DNA of 12,254 nt from contig SBFN01000264.1 of the NCBI GenBank assembly GCA_006226895.1, forward strand, positions 1 through 12,254, given 5' to 3'. A program made the translations under genes and the position numbers. Source of the stretch: Deltaproteobacteria bacterium. Lineage in GTDB: Bacteria > Desulfobacterota > Desulfuromonadia > Desulfuromonadales > BM103. Below, one piece after another: positions 1 to 5,648 of the stretch. Below the pieces are notes generated by a model. The model did no database searches. It was not told the DNA's origin and saw nothing but the letters and a program-made list of their open reading frames with translations. Each line of letters starts with the position of its first letter. Position 1 is the stretch's first letter.

Positions 1-16
1 TTTTTATCGGTTGCAT
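1..16 (-). CDS. Start of a truncated gene, probably cytochrome b/b6 subunit
   Basis: Directly after the Rieske stop codon, on the same strand, there is a run of six G (a Shine-Dalgarno-like site), then ACAT, then ATG followed by codons for Gln, Pro, Ile and Lys before the window ends. The 9-base gap from the upstream stop codon and the G-run support translational coupling in one operon. Only five codons are visible, so the product cannot be read. Cytochrome b or b6 is inferred because Rieske subunits of quinol-oxidising complexes are usually followed by that gene. Confidence 0.4.
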
Positions 17-25
17 ATGTCCCCC

Positions 26-457
26 CTATCCGACTTTGAGCTGGTCGCCATCAAGCTCGACGACTAGATTTTCAAGTGGTCTAGGTGGCGGACCGCCAAG
101 GACCTGACCATCGGCAGAGAAGCGACCTCCATGACAAGGGCAGAGGAACTCTCCAGCCTGATCCTGCCAGGCAACAACGCAACCGAGATGGGTGCAAACA
201 GCCGACAAGGCAACAAAACTGCCCGGAGTCGGTTGCAGGAGAACGGCCGGCTTGCCGCGATAGTCGAAGAAATGAGCTTTTCCCGCCGCGATCTCACTAC
301 GCGGAACAACAACCTGATCGCTGCCGCTACCACTGGCGACAGGCGAAAGGAAACGGAAAATGGGCCAAGCTGACGCAGCGCCGATCAGGACACCGAGACC
401 ACCGAGCATAGTAAAGAGAAATTTGCGCCGTTGTGGTGGCGAGACATGAGTAGACAT
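26..457 (-). CDS. Rieske [2Fe-2S] protein of a cytochrome bc-type complex
   Basis: A 143-residue membrane-anchored Rieske protein, expected to pass electrons from quinol to a c-type cytochrome on the outer face of the inner membrane. Both cluster-binding boxes are intact: CTHLGC at residues 88-93 and CPCHGG at 106-111. The proline-rich loop GGPPPRPL at 121-128 is typical of the fold. The N-terminus carries a twin-arginine-like signal, QRRKFLF from residue 9, followed by a hydrophobic segment at about 16-38 that probably stays as the membrane anchor; Tat export of the folded cluster protein is known for the family. I chose ATG at 457 because AAGGAG lies 5 bases upstream; an in-frame extension to 514 has no such site and would put 19 residues before the Tat motif. 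A gene start follows 9 bases after the stop, so this is probably the first gene of a Rieske/cytochrome b operon. Confidence 0.93.
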   Translation of the reverse strand: MSTHVSPPQRRKFLFTMLGGLGVLIGAASAWPIFRFLSPVASGSGSDQVVVPRSEIAAGKAHFFDYRGKPAVLLQPTPGSFVALSAVCTHLGCVVAWQDQAGEFLCPCHGGRFSADGQVLGGPPPRPLENLVVELDGDQLKVG

Positions 458-523
458 GCAGACTCCTTGAACAAAGTTTGTGTGAGTGACAACCCTTTGG
501 ATGATCGCGGACAAAACGGGTCA

Positions 524-551
524 AGTATAGACCACATAACAGCTCTTTCAA
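524..551 (-). promoter_or_regulatory. Putative sigma-70 promoter of the Rieske operon
   Basis: Read on the minus strand, TTGAAA (551-546) is followed after 16 bases by TATACT (529-524). Each box differs from consensus in one or two positions. Transcription would start near 517 and leave a leader of about 60 bases before the Rieske ATG at 457. The site lies in the 130-base gap downstream of the DUF1573 gene, so the Rieske operon may be expressed independently of that gene. No clear terminator hairpin was seen between the two genes, so read-through is also possible. Confidence 0.55.
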
Positions 552-587
552 CCTGTAAACGATAAAATGTAGCAGTCTCTGTAAAAC

Positions 588-1274
588 TTATTTATTAATC
601 GTTGCATATACGGGAATACGGAGTTCGTTCTTGGGGACGCCGACAACAGGCACCAGGATATACCCGCTGAAACGTTGCTGACCAGGCTTGGGGGTCAGCT
701 TTAAATCGATCGTCACTTCAGCGCCGCTGACAAAATCAACTTCCGGCATCTTGGCCACAAGTTCCGCTGCGGTAGCATGCGGCTTACCAAGAGTCAGAGT
801 TTCTTTACCCTGGTTACGCAACACAACCTTGGTGGTCACGGGATTTTCTGCGTCCACCCTGCCAAAGTTTATCTGTGCAGGTTCGACGGCGACAATTTCG
901 AGAACATTGCCTTTAATGTGGAACTGCAGAGTTGGCCGAACAGGATCGTTGCTATAGAGATAAATGGTTTTGGAAACGCTCCCACGGAAGCGGGCACTGT
1001 CGAAGTTGGCCTTCAGCTCTCCTTTGCCCCCGGGAGGAATATTTTTCTCGGAAACCAGAACCGCGGTACAACCGCAGGAGCTGCGGACGCGATCAATAAC
1101 CAGAGGATCTTCCCCCTGGTTGGTAAATTCAAAGACATGAGGGACTTTATCGCCCTGATAGATCTCACCAAAATTAAAAGTCGGCGCTTCAACTTGCAAA
1201 TCCGGAGCGGCAAAGGCGAAAGGCGTAAACAGACACACAGAGATAAGGCTGACAAGAACAACAATGGTACGCAT
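588..1274 (-). CDS. Secreted DUF1573 / HYDIN-like Ig-fold protein
   Basis: A 228-residue exported protein of unknown biochemical role. Residues 1-22 form a signal peptide (hydrophobic core IVVLVSLISVCLF, then an AFA-like cleavage site before APDLQ). Residues about 31-124 match the DUF1573 pattern: FNFGEIYQGD near 33-42, then FEFTNQGEDPLVI and the hallmark SSCGCT at 65-70. Residues about 131-226 look like a second beta-sandwich of the same class (INFGRV at 135-140, VVLRNQG at 150-156). Such domains are common in secreted or periplasmic proteins of Bacteroidetes and Deltaproteobacteria, but no general function is established. Cys67 and Cys69 could bind metal or form a disulfide; that is inference. 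ATG at 1274 has AGGAGA about 7 bases upstream. The gene lies upstream of the Rieske operon on the same strand and is divergent from hpt. Confidence 0.85.
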   Translation of the reverse strand: MRTIVVLVSLISVCLFTPFAFAAPDLQVEAPTFNFGEIYQGDKVPHVFEFTNQGEDPLVIDRVRSSCGCTAVLVSEKNIPPGGKGELKANFDSARFRGSVSKTIYLYSNDPVRPTLQFHIKGNVLEIVAVEPAQINFGRVDAENPVTTKVVLRNQGKETLTLGKPHATAAELVAKMPEVDFVSGAEVTIDLKLTPKPGQQRFSGYILVPVVGVPKNELRIPVYATINK

Positions 1275-1350
1275 TAAACTTCTCCTGACATAAGATACAG
1301 AAACTGCTTAAGGCGGCAGCTAATACATTTTGAGAATTATCAACAGAGCC

Positions 1351-1370
1351 ATAATCTGATGCAGATTATA
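1351..1370 (-). promoter_or_regulatory. Inverted repeat overlapping a putative -10 box of the DUF1573 gene
   Basis: Two perfect 8-base arms, ATAATCTG (1351-1358) and CAGATTAT (1362-1369), are separated by ATG. On the minus strand the sequence at 1370-1365 reads TATAAT, a perfect -10 box for the DUF1573 gene, with a start expected near 1358 and a leader of about 85 bases. No good -35 box lies 16-18 bases upstream, so the promoter may need an activator. The dyad covers the -10 box and likely transcription start, as a repressor operator would. The 8+3+8 geometry is typical of a dimeric helix-turn-helix protein, but I recognise no specific regulator. Confidence 0.45.
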
Positions 1371-1418
1371 ACATAGGATTTTGCACCTGACGTAATGGAA
1401 CTTCATTAGCCTAAAAAA

Positions 1419-1447
1419 TTGACACAAATCAGCCGCTTTGCTATAGA
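1419..1447 (+). promoter_or_regulatory. Strong sigma-70 promoter of hpt
   Basis: A perfect -35 box TTGACA (1419-1424) is followed after exactly 17 bases by TATAGA (1442-1447). Transcription should start at about 1454, only some 4 bases before the hpt ATG at 1458. No Shine-Dalgarno sequence precedes that ATG, so the message would be leaderless or nearly so, unless translation begins at the in-frame ATG at 1494. Confidence 0.75.
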
Positions 1448-1457
1448 ATAGCCGATC

Positions 1458-2006
1458 ATGACAACCTCTAACAATCCCCAAATAAAGCTATCAATGACGC
1501 CCCTTTTTTCTGCGGATGATATTGCTGCACGAATCAAGGCCCTCGCCTCTGAGATAGATCGAGATTATCAAGGCAAAGAAATCTTGATGATCGCTGTCCT
1601 GAAAGGCTCTTTTCTCTTTATCGCCGACCTGATCCGAGCTGTTGAAACGCCATCAGTCATCGATTTTGTACGCCTTGCCAGTTATGGCTCTGCGACCCAG
1701 TCTTCAGGCATCATAGAGCTCCGCAAAGATCTTGAGATGTCGATCAAAAACAAACATGTTCTGGTTGTAGAAGATATTGTCGACAGCGGCCTGACCCTTG
1801 AGTCACTTCGTGAAATGTTGCTCAACCGACAACCGGCCAGTTTGAAAATTTGCACCCTGATTGATAAGCAGGCCCAGCGGGTTACCGAGGTACCGGTCGA
1901 CTACGTCGGTTTCTCCATGGATGACGGCTTTATCGTCGGCTATGGTCTGGACCTTGACGAAAAATATCGAGATCTGCCCGACATTCGTGTTGTTGAGGGC
2001 ACCTGA
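1458..2006 (+). CDS. hpt: Hypoxanthine phosphoribosyltransferase
   Basis: A cytoplasmic purine salvage enzyme that transfers phosphoribose from PRPP to hypoxanthine (often also guanine) to give IMP or GMP. The 182-residue product has the family signatures in order: the PPi loop LKGS at 48-51, the flexible loop SYGSAT at 76-81, the PRPP-binding motif VEDIVDSGLTL at 104-114 and the C-terminal block DDGFIVGYGLDLDEKYRDLP at 155-174. Typical family members begin about 10 residues before the DDIAARIKAL helix, so Met13 (ATG at 1494) is a serious alternative start. Neither ATG has a good Shine-Dalgarno site, and the promoter predicts a start near 1454. The zinc-ribbon gene follows after 20 bases, so the two are probably co-transcribed. 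Confidence 0.95.
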   Translation: MTTSNNPQIKLSMTPLFSADDIAARIKALASEIDRDYQGKEILMIAVLKGSFLFIADLIRAVETPSVIDFVRLASYGSATQSSGIIELRKDLEMSIKNKHVLVVEDIVDSGLTLESLREMLLNRQPASLKICTLIDKQAQRVTEVPVDYVGFSMDDGFIVGYGLDLDEKYRDLPDIRVVEGT

Positions 2007-2026
2007 AATATAGAGGGAGAAACTGA

Positions 2027-3757
2027 ATGATTGTTCAGTGTGAAGCATGCCAAACCCGGTTTCGTTTAGCTGATGAGAAGGTCAAGGCTGGCGGCACCAA
2101 AGTCCGCTGCTCCAAGTGCAAGGAGGTCTTCACTGTAATGCCTCCAGAACCGGAGCCTGTTGAAGAAACGGTTGACTACGGTTCATTCAACATGGAGAAA
2201 GTCGCTGGCGAGGCTCATGCGGGGGAGACACCGACCACCGAAGAGCCCCCCCCTGAAACGTCTGCAACTGAGGACTCGGCGCCACCGAAAGAATCTGCTC
2301 AGGAAGAAAGCAGTGATCTCGACTTCAGCGGTCTTGAGTCTGAAATGGGTGACACCGTCCCAAGTGACGCGTTGGCAGACGAGTTCTCCTTTGGTGACAC
2401 GAGTCAGCTTCAGGACACAGAAAAAGAAGCAAGGGAAGGCACCGCGGAAGAGGATTCCCCGGCCAGCGAAGAGCCACAGGCAGAGAACGCCTTGGACGAA
2501 TCGACTGACTTCGGCGACGCTTTCAGTGAAACTGATGAGCCCGATGGAGCAATGGAGTTTGAATTCAACGAGGAGCCGGAGGCATCAGAATCAGCGTCCA
2601 GCGATGAGTTCAACGTTTCAGCGGATGAGTCCTCGGGCGTTGACGAAATTGATTTTTCCAAGGGAGAAGACGCAGATTCATCAGCACTATCCTTCGATGA
2701 CACGACAGAAGACACTGACGCACAGGAGACTCCAGACGATTTTTCCTTCGATGACGATTCTGGCGACGACGCCTTTGCCTTTGGTGACGCAAAGGAAGAG
2801 TCGTCAACTCCGGCAAGCGAGGAGACAACTGAACCTGACGAGTTTTCTTTTGGCGACGAAGACCCGTTCGCTGACGATTCCTCTTCTGAGTGGGAAGAGA
2901 AGACGGCCAGTGATGACACCTCCTTCGACTTTGAAGAGCCCCAGTTTGACAGTAATGAGGCAACGGCAGAAAGTCCCGCGGCACAGTCCGGCAGTGACGA
3001 TCTGCAATTCGGCGAGATAGATTTTGCCAGCGACACTCCCGAGGAAGAAGCCCCGGGCTTTGACTCTGATGATGACTTCTCCAGCGCGTCGATGGAACAG
3101 CAAGAGGAACCGGAGACTTTCAGCCCGAACCAGGAGAGTTCCAGGCTACCTGCAGACGACTATGGCGATGAAGAGCCACTGCCAGCACCACCGCCACCCA
3201 AGAAGAGCTCTCTCTCGCGTATTCTGGTTCTGTTGGTTCTTCTGCTCGTTATTCTGGGTGGAGCGGCAGGCTTCCTCTTTATCCAGGAAGGTGCAATCAA
3301 CCTGAACACCGTCGGCCGGTATCTGCCTTTCCTGCAGGAATATATTGGCGAAGCTCCAGTCAGCTCACCAGGAGACAGGATCGGCATCAACGTTTCCGGA
3401 AGTTCCTACGTGAACGGCGAAGCAGGACAGATGCTGGTCATTCAAGGTGCAGCCGTCAACAATCACCCGGCAACACGCTCGGCGATTACGATCAAGGGTG
3501 TCCTTCTCGATGCTCAAGGTCAAACGCTCTTACAGCAGACTGTTTTCTGCGGCAACAAGCTTGATGACACGGCTCTTAAGACCATGTCATTTGCAGCCAT
3601 CGAAGAAGCGATGAACAACCAGTTCGGCGACGGCCTTTCCAACATGAACGTTGCCGCCGGAGCGTCGATCCCCTTCACCATCGTCTTCCGAAACCTACCT
3701 GACGGCCTTGCAAACATCAACGTCGAGGTGGTTGACTCCAAACCGGGCGCTGGCTGA
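2027..3757 (+). CDS. MJ0042-type zinc-ribbon membrane protein with acidic linker and DUF3426-like C-terminus
   Basis: A 576-residue protein of unknown function, start supported by GAGGGAG 7 bases upstream of ATG. Residues 1-38 form a small zinc ribbon with CEAC at 5-8 and CSKC at 28-31 and the phrase RFRLADEKV typical of the MJ0042 family. Residues about 40-385 are an extremely acidic, low-complexity segment with repeated Phe motifs such as FSFGD and FSFDD. A proline stretch (385-391) and basic KK (392-393) precede one membrane helix at about 399-419. Residues about 449-572 form a globular extracytoplasmic domain resembling DUF3426: GDRIGINVSGSSYVNGEAGQ, VNNHPATRSAITIKGVLLD and a late PFTIVFRNLP strand. 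The basic residues before the helix suggest the ribbon and acidic segment are cytoplasmic and the C-terminal domain is periplasmic. Zinc-ribbon proteins of this build are common in Deltaproteobacteria; partners are unknown. Co-transcription with hpt is likely but gives no functional clue. Confidence 0.85.
   Translation: MIVQCEACQTRFRLADEKVKAGGTKVRCSKCKEVFTVMPPEPEPVEETVDYGSFNMEKVAGEAHAGETPTTEEPPPETSATEDSAPPKESAQEESSDLDFSGLESEMGDTVPSDALADEFSFGDTSQLQDTEKEAREGTAEEDSPASEEPQAENALDESTDFGDAFSETDEPDGAMEFEFNEEPEASESASSDEFNVSADESSGVDEIDFSKGEDADSSALSFDDTTEDTDAQETPDDFSFDDDSGDDAFAFGDAKEESSTPASEETTEPDEFSFGDEDPFADDSSSEWEEKTASDDTSFDFEEPQFDSNEATAESPAAQSGSDDLQFGEIDFASDTPEEEAPGFDSDDDFSSASMEQQEEPETFSPNQESSRLPADDYGDEEPLPAPPPPKKSSLSRILVLLVLLLVILGGAAGFLFIQEGAINLNTVGRYLPFLQEYIGEAPVSSPGDRIGINVSGSSYVNGEAGQMLVIQGAAVNNHPATRSAITIKGVLLDAQGQTLLQQTVFCGNKLDDTALKTMSFAAIEEAMNNQFGDGLSNMNVAAGASIPFTIVFRNLPDGLANINVEVVDSKPGAG
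2144..3181 (+). repeat. Acidic low-complexity linker with recurring F-x-F-[GD]-D motifs
   Basis: Codons for residues 40-385 of the zinc-ribbon protein encode mostly Asp, Glu, Ser, Thr and Ala. Short aromatic motifs recur at irregular intervals: FSFGD near 120, DFGDAF near 161, LSFDD near 221, FSFDDD near 239, FAFGD near 250, FSFGDED near 273, FDFEE near 300 and FGEIDF near 328. The segment should be disordered. The motif spacing is uneven, so this is short linear motif repetition rather than an exact tandem DNA repeat. The same segment creates a long serine-rich open frame on the opposite strand, which I regard as an artefact. Confidence 0.75.
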
Positions 3758-3775
3758 TCCGGACTACATCTCTAC

Positions 3776-3818
3776 AAAAACAGAAGGCCGCCCCTAAATC
3801 GGGGGCGGCCTTCTGCTT
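3776..3818. terminator. Bidirectional rho-independent terminator
   Basis: Perfect 14-base arms, CAGAAGGCCGCCCC (3781-3794) and its complement (3802-3815), enclose a 7-base loop. On the minus strand the stem is followed by TTTTTG, the better tail, so it should stop transcription of the ferredoxin gene whose stop codon is at 3838. On the plus strand it sits 24 bases after the zinc-ribbon stop codon but has only a weak T-rich tail. Confidence 0.85.
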
Positions 3819-3837
3819 ACTCGTATTACAGAGGTGC

Positions 3838-4008
3838 TTAGGGAGCTTCGATTGCGGCAACAGGACAGCTGTCAACACAAGCACCACAGTCCGTGCAAGT
3901 TGCTGCGTCAATTACATGCACGTCACCCTGCTCACTGATGGCGTCAACCGGGCAGGTGTCTACGCAAGCGGCGCAATTGATACACTCGTCATTAATTGTG
4001 TAAGCCAT
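3838..4008 (-). CDS. 2[4Fe-4S] ferredoxin, clostridial type
   Basis: A 56-residue cytoplasmic electron carrier. Two complete cluster motifs are present: C9-x2-C12-x2-C15-x3-C19-P and C38-x2-C41-x2-C44-x3-C48-P, with the usual internal pseudo-twofold repeat (CINCAACVDTCP and CTDCGACVDSCP). The length matches classic clostridial ferredoxins (about 55 residues). ATG at 4008 was chosen because GAGGAG lies about 9 bases upstream; an in-frame extension to 4131 would add 41 residues without family similarity. In anaerobes such ferredoxins serve pyruvate and other 2-oxoacid ferredoxin oxidoreductases and hydrogenases. The divergent ackA neighbour fits acetyl-CoA metabolism, but a specific partner cannot be read from this window. 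Confidence 0.95.
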   Translation of the reverse strand: MAYTINDECINCAACVDTCPVDAISEQGDVHVIDAATCTDCGACVDSCPVAAIEAP

Positions 4009-4286
4009 GGAATATTCCTCCTCTTCGATAGATTTATGTTTCAGAAACTTTTGGGAGTTTACCGCAAGAAAATGATTCTGTCCAGAGCAAACAGTCACCA
4101 GTTCTTCCTTAAAAAACTTGCAATTTAGCAATCCTTACATTACCCTCTCATAACATGTTTTACACCTGTAACCCTCTATAAAAGCTGGCTTTAAAAAAAT
4201 TTAAGCGCGACTAAAAAAACACTTATAAAACAGCATTTTGTTTTCTCGCCCTAAAAAATGTATACATTAAAGAGGAGGAACAACTT
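4009..4286. other. AT-rich divergent promoter region between ferredoxin and ackA
   Basis: This 278-base intergenic stretch holds several A-tracts (4193-4199, 4213-4219, 4253-4258, with shorter ones nearby), a direct repeat ACCCTCT at 4142-4148 and 4171-4177 (29 bases apart), and between the repeats a small dyad TTACA-CC-TGTAA (4160-4171). The A-rich stretch at 4212-4232 lies where an UP element would sit relative to the proposed ackA promoter. I could not assign a convincing ferredoxin promoter. No open frame here looks like a gene. Confidence 0.5.
4238..4266 (+). promoter_or_regulatory. Putative ackA promoter
   Basis: TTGTTT (4238-4243), a 17-base spacer and TATACA (4261-4266) form a plausible but weak-to-moderate sigma-70 promoter. 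The predicted start near 4273 falls within the Shine-Dalgarno region (AGGAGG at 4273-4278), leaving a leader of only about 14 bases, which is short. A second TATAAA at 4224-4229, with TTAAGC 17 bases upstream, is an alternative that would give a longer leader. Confidence 0.4.
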
Positions 4287-5552
4287 ATGGATATCCTGGC
4301 ACTTAACTGCGGCAGCTCATCTGTCAAATACCAACTCTACGACTGGGAGAAGAAAGAAGTCATTGCCAAAGGCATGGTCGAACGCGTCACGATCGGTGAC
4401 TCCTACATCATTCACGAAGTCCCTGGCCGGGAGACCTATCGTGAAGAGTACGAGTGTCCCGACCACAAGGTCGCAATTCACCTGATCATCAAAATCCTGA
4501 CCGACAAGGAATACGGCGTCCTTGAAGAAATAACCCAGATATCAGCAGTGGGTCACCGTGTTGTTCATGGTGGAGAGAAGTTTACCTGTTCGGTAACAAT
4601 AGACGATGCCGTTCTGGAGACCATTAAAGCAGTTCAGCACCTCGCTCCTCTGCATAATCCTCCCAACATCTCTGGTATCGAAGCGGCCCAGTCGGTTCTT
4701 CCTGACGTTCCGCATATTGCGATCTTCGACACGGCCTTCCATCAGACCATGCCCGAGCCAGCCTACACCTATCCTCTGCCCTATGAATGGTACGAGAAAT
4801 ATGGTGTTCGTCGTTACGGCTTTCATGGCACCAGCCATCTCTATGTGTCCAAACGTGCCGCCGTCATGCTTGGTAAAGACCCAAAAGATTGCAATATTAT
4901 CACCATGCATATCGGCAATGGCGTCTCCCATTCTGCCATTAAAAATGGCGTCTCTGTAGACACATCGATGGGTCTTACCCCTCTTGAAGGTGCTGTCATG
5001 GGAACCCGTTGTGGCGATATTGACCCTGCGATCCCGGCCTTCATCATGGAGCAGGAAGGCTTTACCCCCATGGAGATCGACAGCGTTTTGAACAAAAAGT
5101 CTGGCATCCTGGGAATCACCGGCAAGTACACTGACCGCCGTGATGTCATCGAAGGCGCCGAAGAAGGCGACAAGCTCTGCAAACTCGCCCTAGAGGTCGA
5201 AGCTTATCGCCTGAAAAAATACATCGGCTCCTACGCTGCAGCGATCGGTGGCATTGATGCTGTGGTTTTCACGGCCGGCGTCGGTGAAATGGGTACCCTG
5301 ATTCGCGAGAAAGCGGTTGAAGGCCTCGAGTTCATGGGCATCATTCTCGACAAAGAGAAGAATCGCAATACCATGACCCGTAAAGCAGAGAGCGTGATCA
5401 CCACTCCCGATTCACCGGTCAAAGTCTTTGTCATCCCGACTGACGAGGAGCTGGTTTTCACTGAGGACGTTGTTGCAATCCTTGAAGGGACTTACACGGA
5501 TCATATGAACTTCAAGTACAGCTTTGCTTCCTCGGATTTCCAACGTAAGTAA
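4287..5552 (+). CDS. ackA: Acetate kinase
   Basis: A 421-residue cytoplasmic enzyme that interconverts acetyl phosphate + ADP and acetate + ATP. Start supported by AGGAGG 8 bases upstream of ATG. Signature blocks: LNCGSSSVKYQL at 6-17, GHRVVHGG at 89-96, LAPLHNPPN at 119-127, IFDTAFHQTMP at 146-156, YGFHGTSH at 177-184, HIGNGVSHSAIKNG at 208-221, MGTRCGDIDP at 238-247 and PTDEEL at 384-389. Residues matching known catalytic and binding positions are visible: Asn7, Arg91, His123, Asp148, His180, His208, Asn211 and Arg241. Two nucleotide-pocket positions differ from the usual enzyme: TDRRD where a DFR motif is common (283-285), and GVGEMG where GIGEN is usual (Met335). I recall the same forms in Geobacter AckA, so they are probably lineage features. 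Unlike many bacteria, pta is not adjacent on the same strand. Confidence 0.97.
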   Translation: MDILALNCGSSSVKYQLYDWEKKEVIAKGMVERVTIGDSYIIHEVPGRETYREEYECPDHKVAIHLIIKILTDKEYGVLEEITQISAVGHRVVHGGEKFTCSVTIDDAVLETIKAVQHLAPLHNPPNISGIEAAQSVLPDVPHIAIFDTAFHQTMPEPAYTYPLPYEWYEKYGVRRYGFHGTSHLYVSKRAAVMLGKDPKDCNIITMHIGNGVSHSAIKNGVSVDTSMGLTPLEGAVMGTRCGDIDPAIPAFIMEQEGFTPMEIDSVLNKKSGILGITGKYTDRRDVIEGAEEGDKLCKLALEVEAYRLKKYIGSYAAAIGGIDAVVFTAGVGEMGTLIREKAVEGLEFMGIILDKEKNRNTMTRKAESVITTPDSPVKVFVIPTDEELVFTEDVVAILEGTYTDHMNFKYSFASSDFQRK

Positions 5553-5582
5553 AAGCTAAGTTCTCATCTTTTCAGATAAATT

Positions 5583-5619
5583 AAAGGCCAGGAATTATCC
5601 TGGCCTTTGCTTTTTTCTT
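5583..5619 (+). terminator. Rho-independent terminator of ackA
   Basis: AAAGGCCAGG (5583-5592) and its perfect complement CCTGGCCTTT (5599-5608) enclose a 6-base loop and are followed by GC and six T, 30 bases after the ackA stop codon. The minus-strand reading has a weaker T-rich tail and may also stop the convergent coiled-coil gene, whose stop codon is at 5649. Confidence 0.93.
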
Positions 5620-5648
5620 AGCACAATCGACAGAACCCTTTCATTACA

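Noticed and set aside
2160..3020. 286-codon plus-strand frame rich in Arg, Ser and Thr overlapping the zinc-ribbon gene
   Set aside because: Out-of-frame shadow of the acidic linker; composition is that of a frame-shifted reading and no domain is visible.
2410..3036. Long serine-rich open frame (208 codons) on the minus strand inside the zinc-ribbon gene
   Set aside because: It is the mirror of the Asp/Glu/Ser-rich linker codons, has no family resemblance or ribosome site, and the plus-strand reading has a clear zinc ribbon, membrane helix and C-terminal domain.
4009..4131. N-terminal extension of the ferredoxin by 41 residues
   Set aside because: No family member has such an extension to my knowledge, and a GAGGAG ribosome site stands before the internal ATG at 4008.
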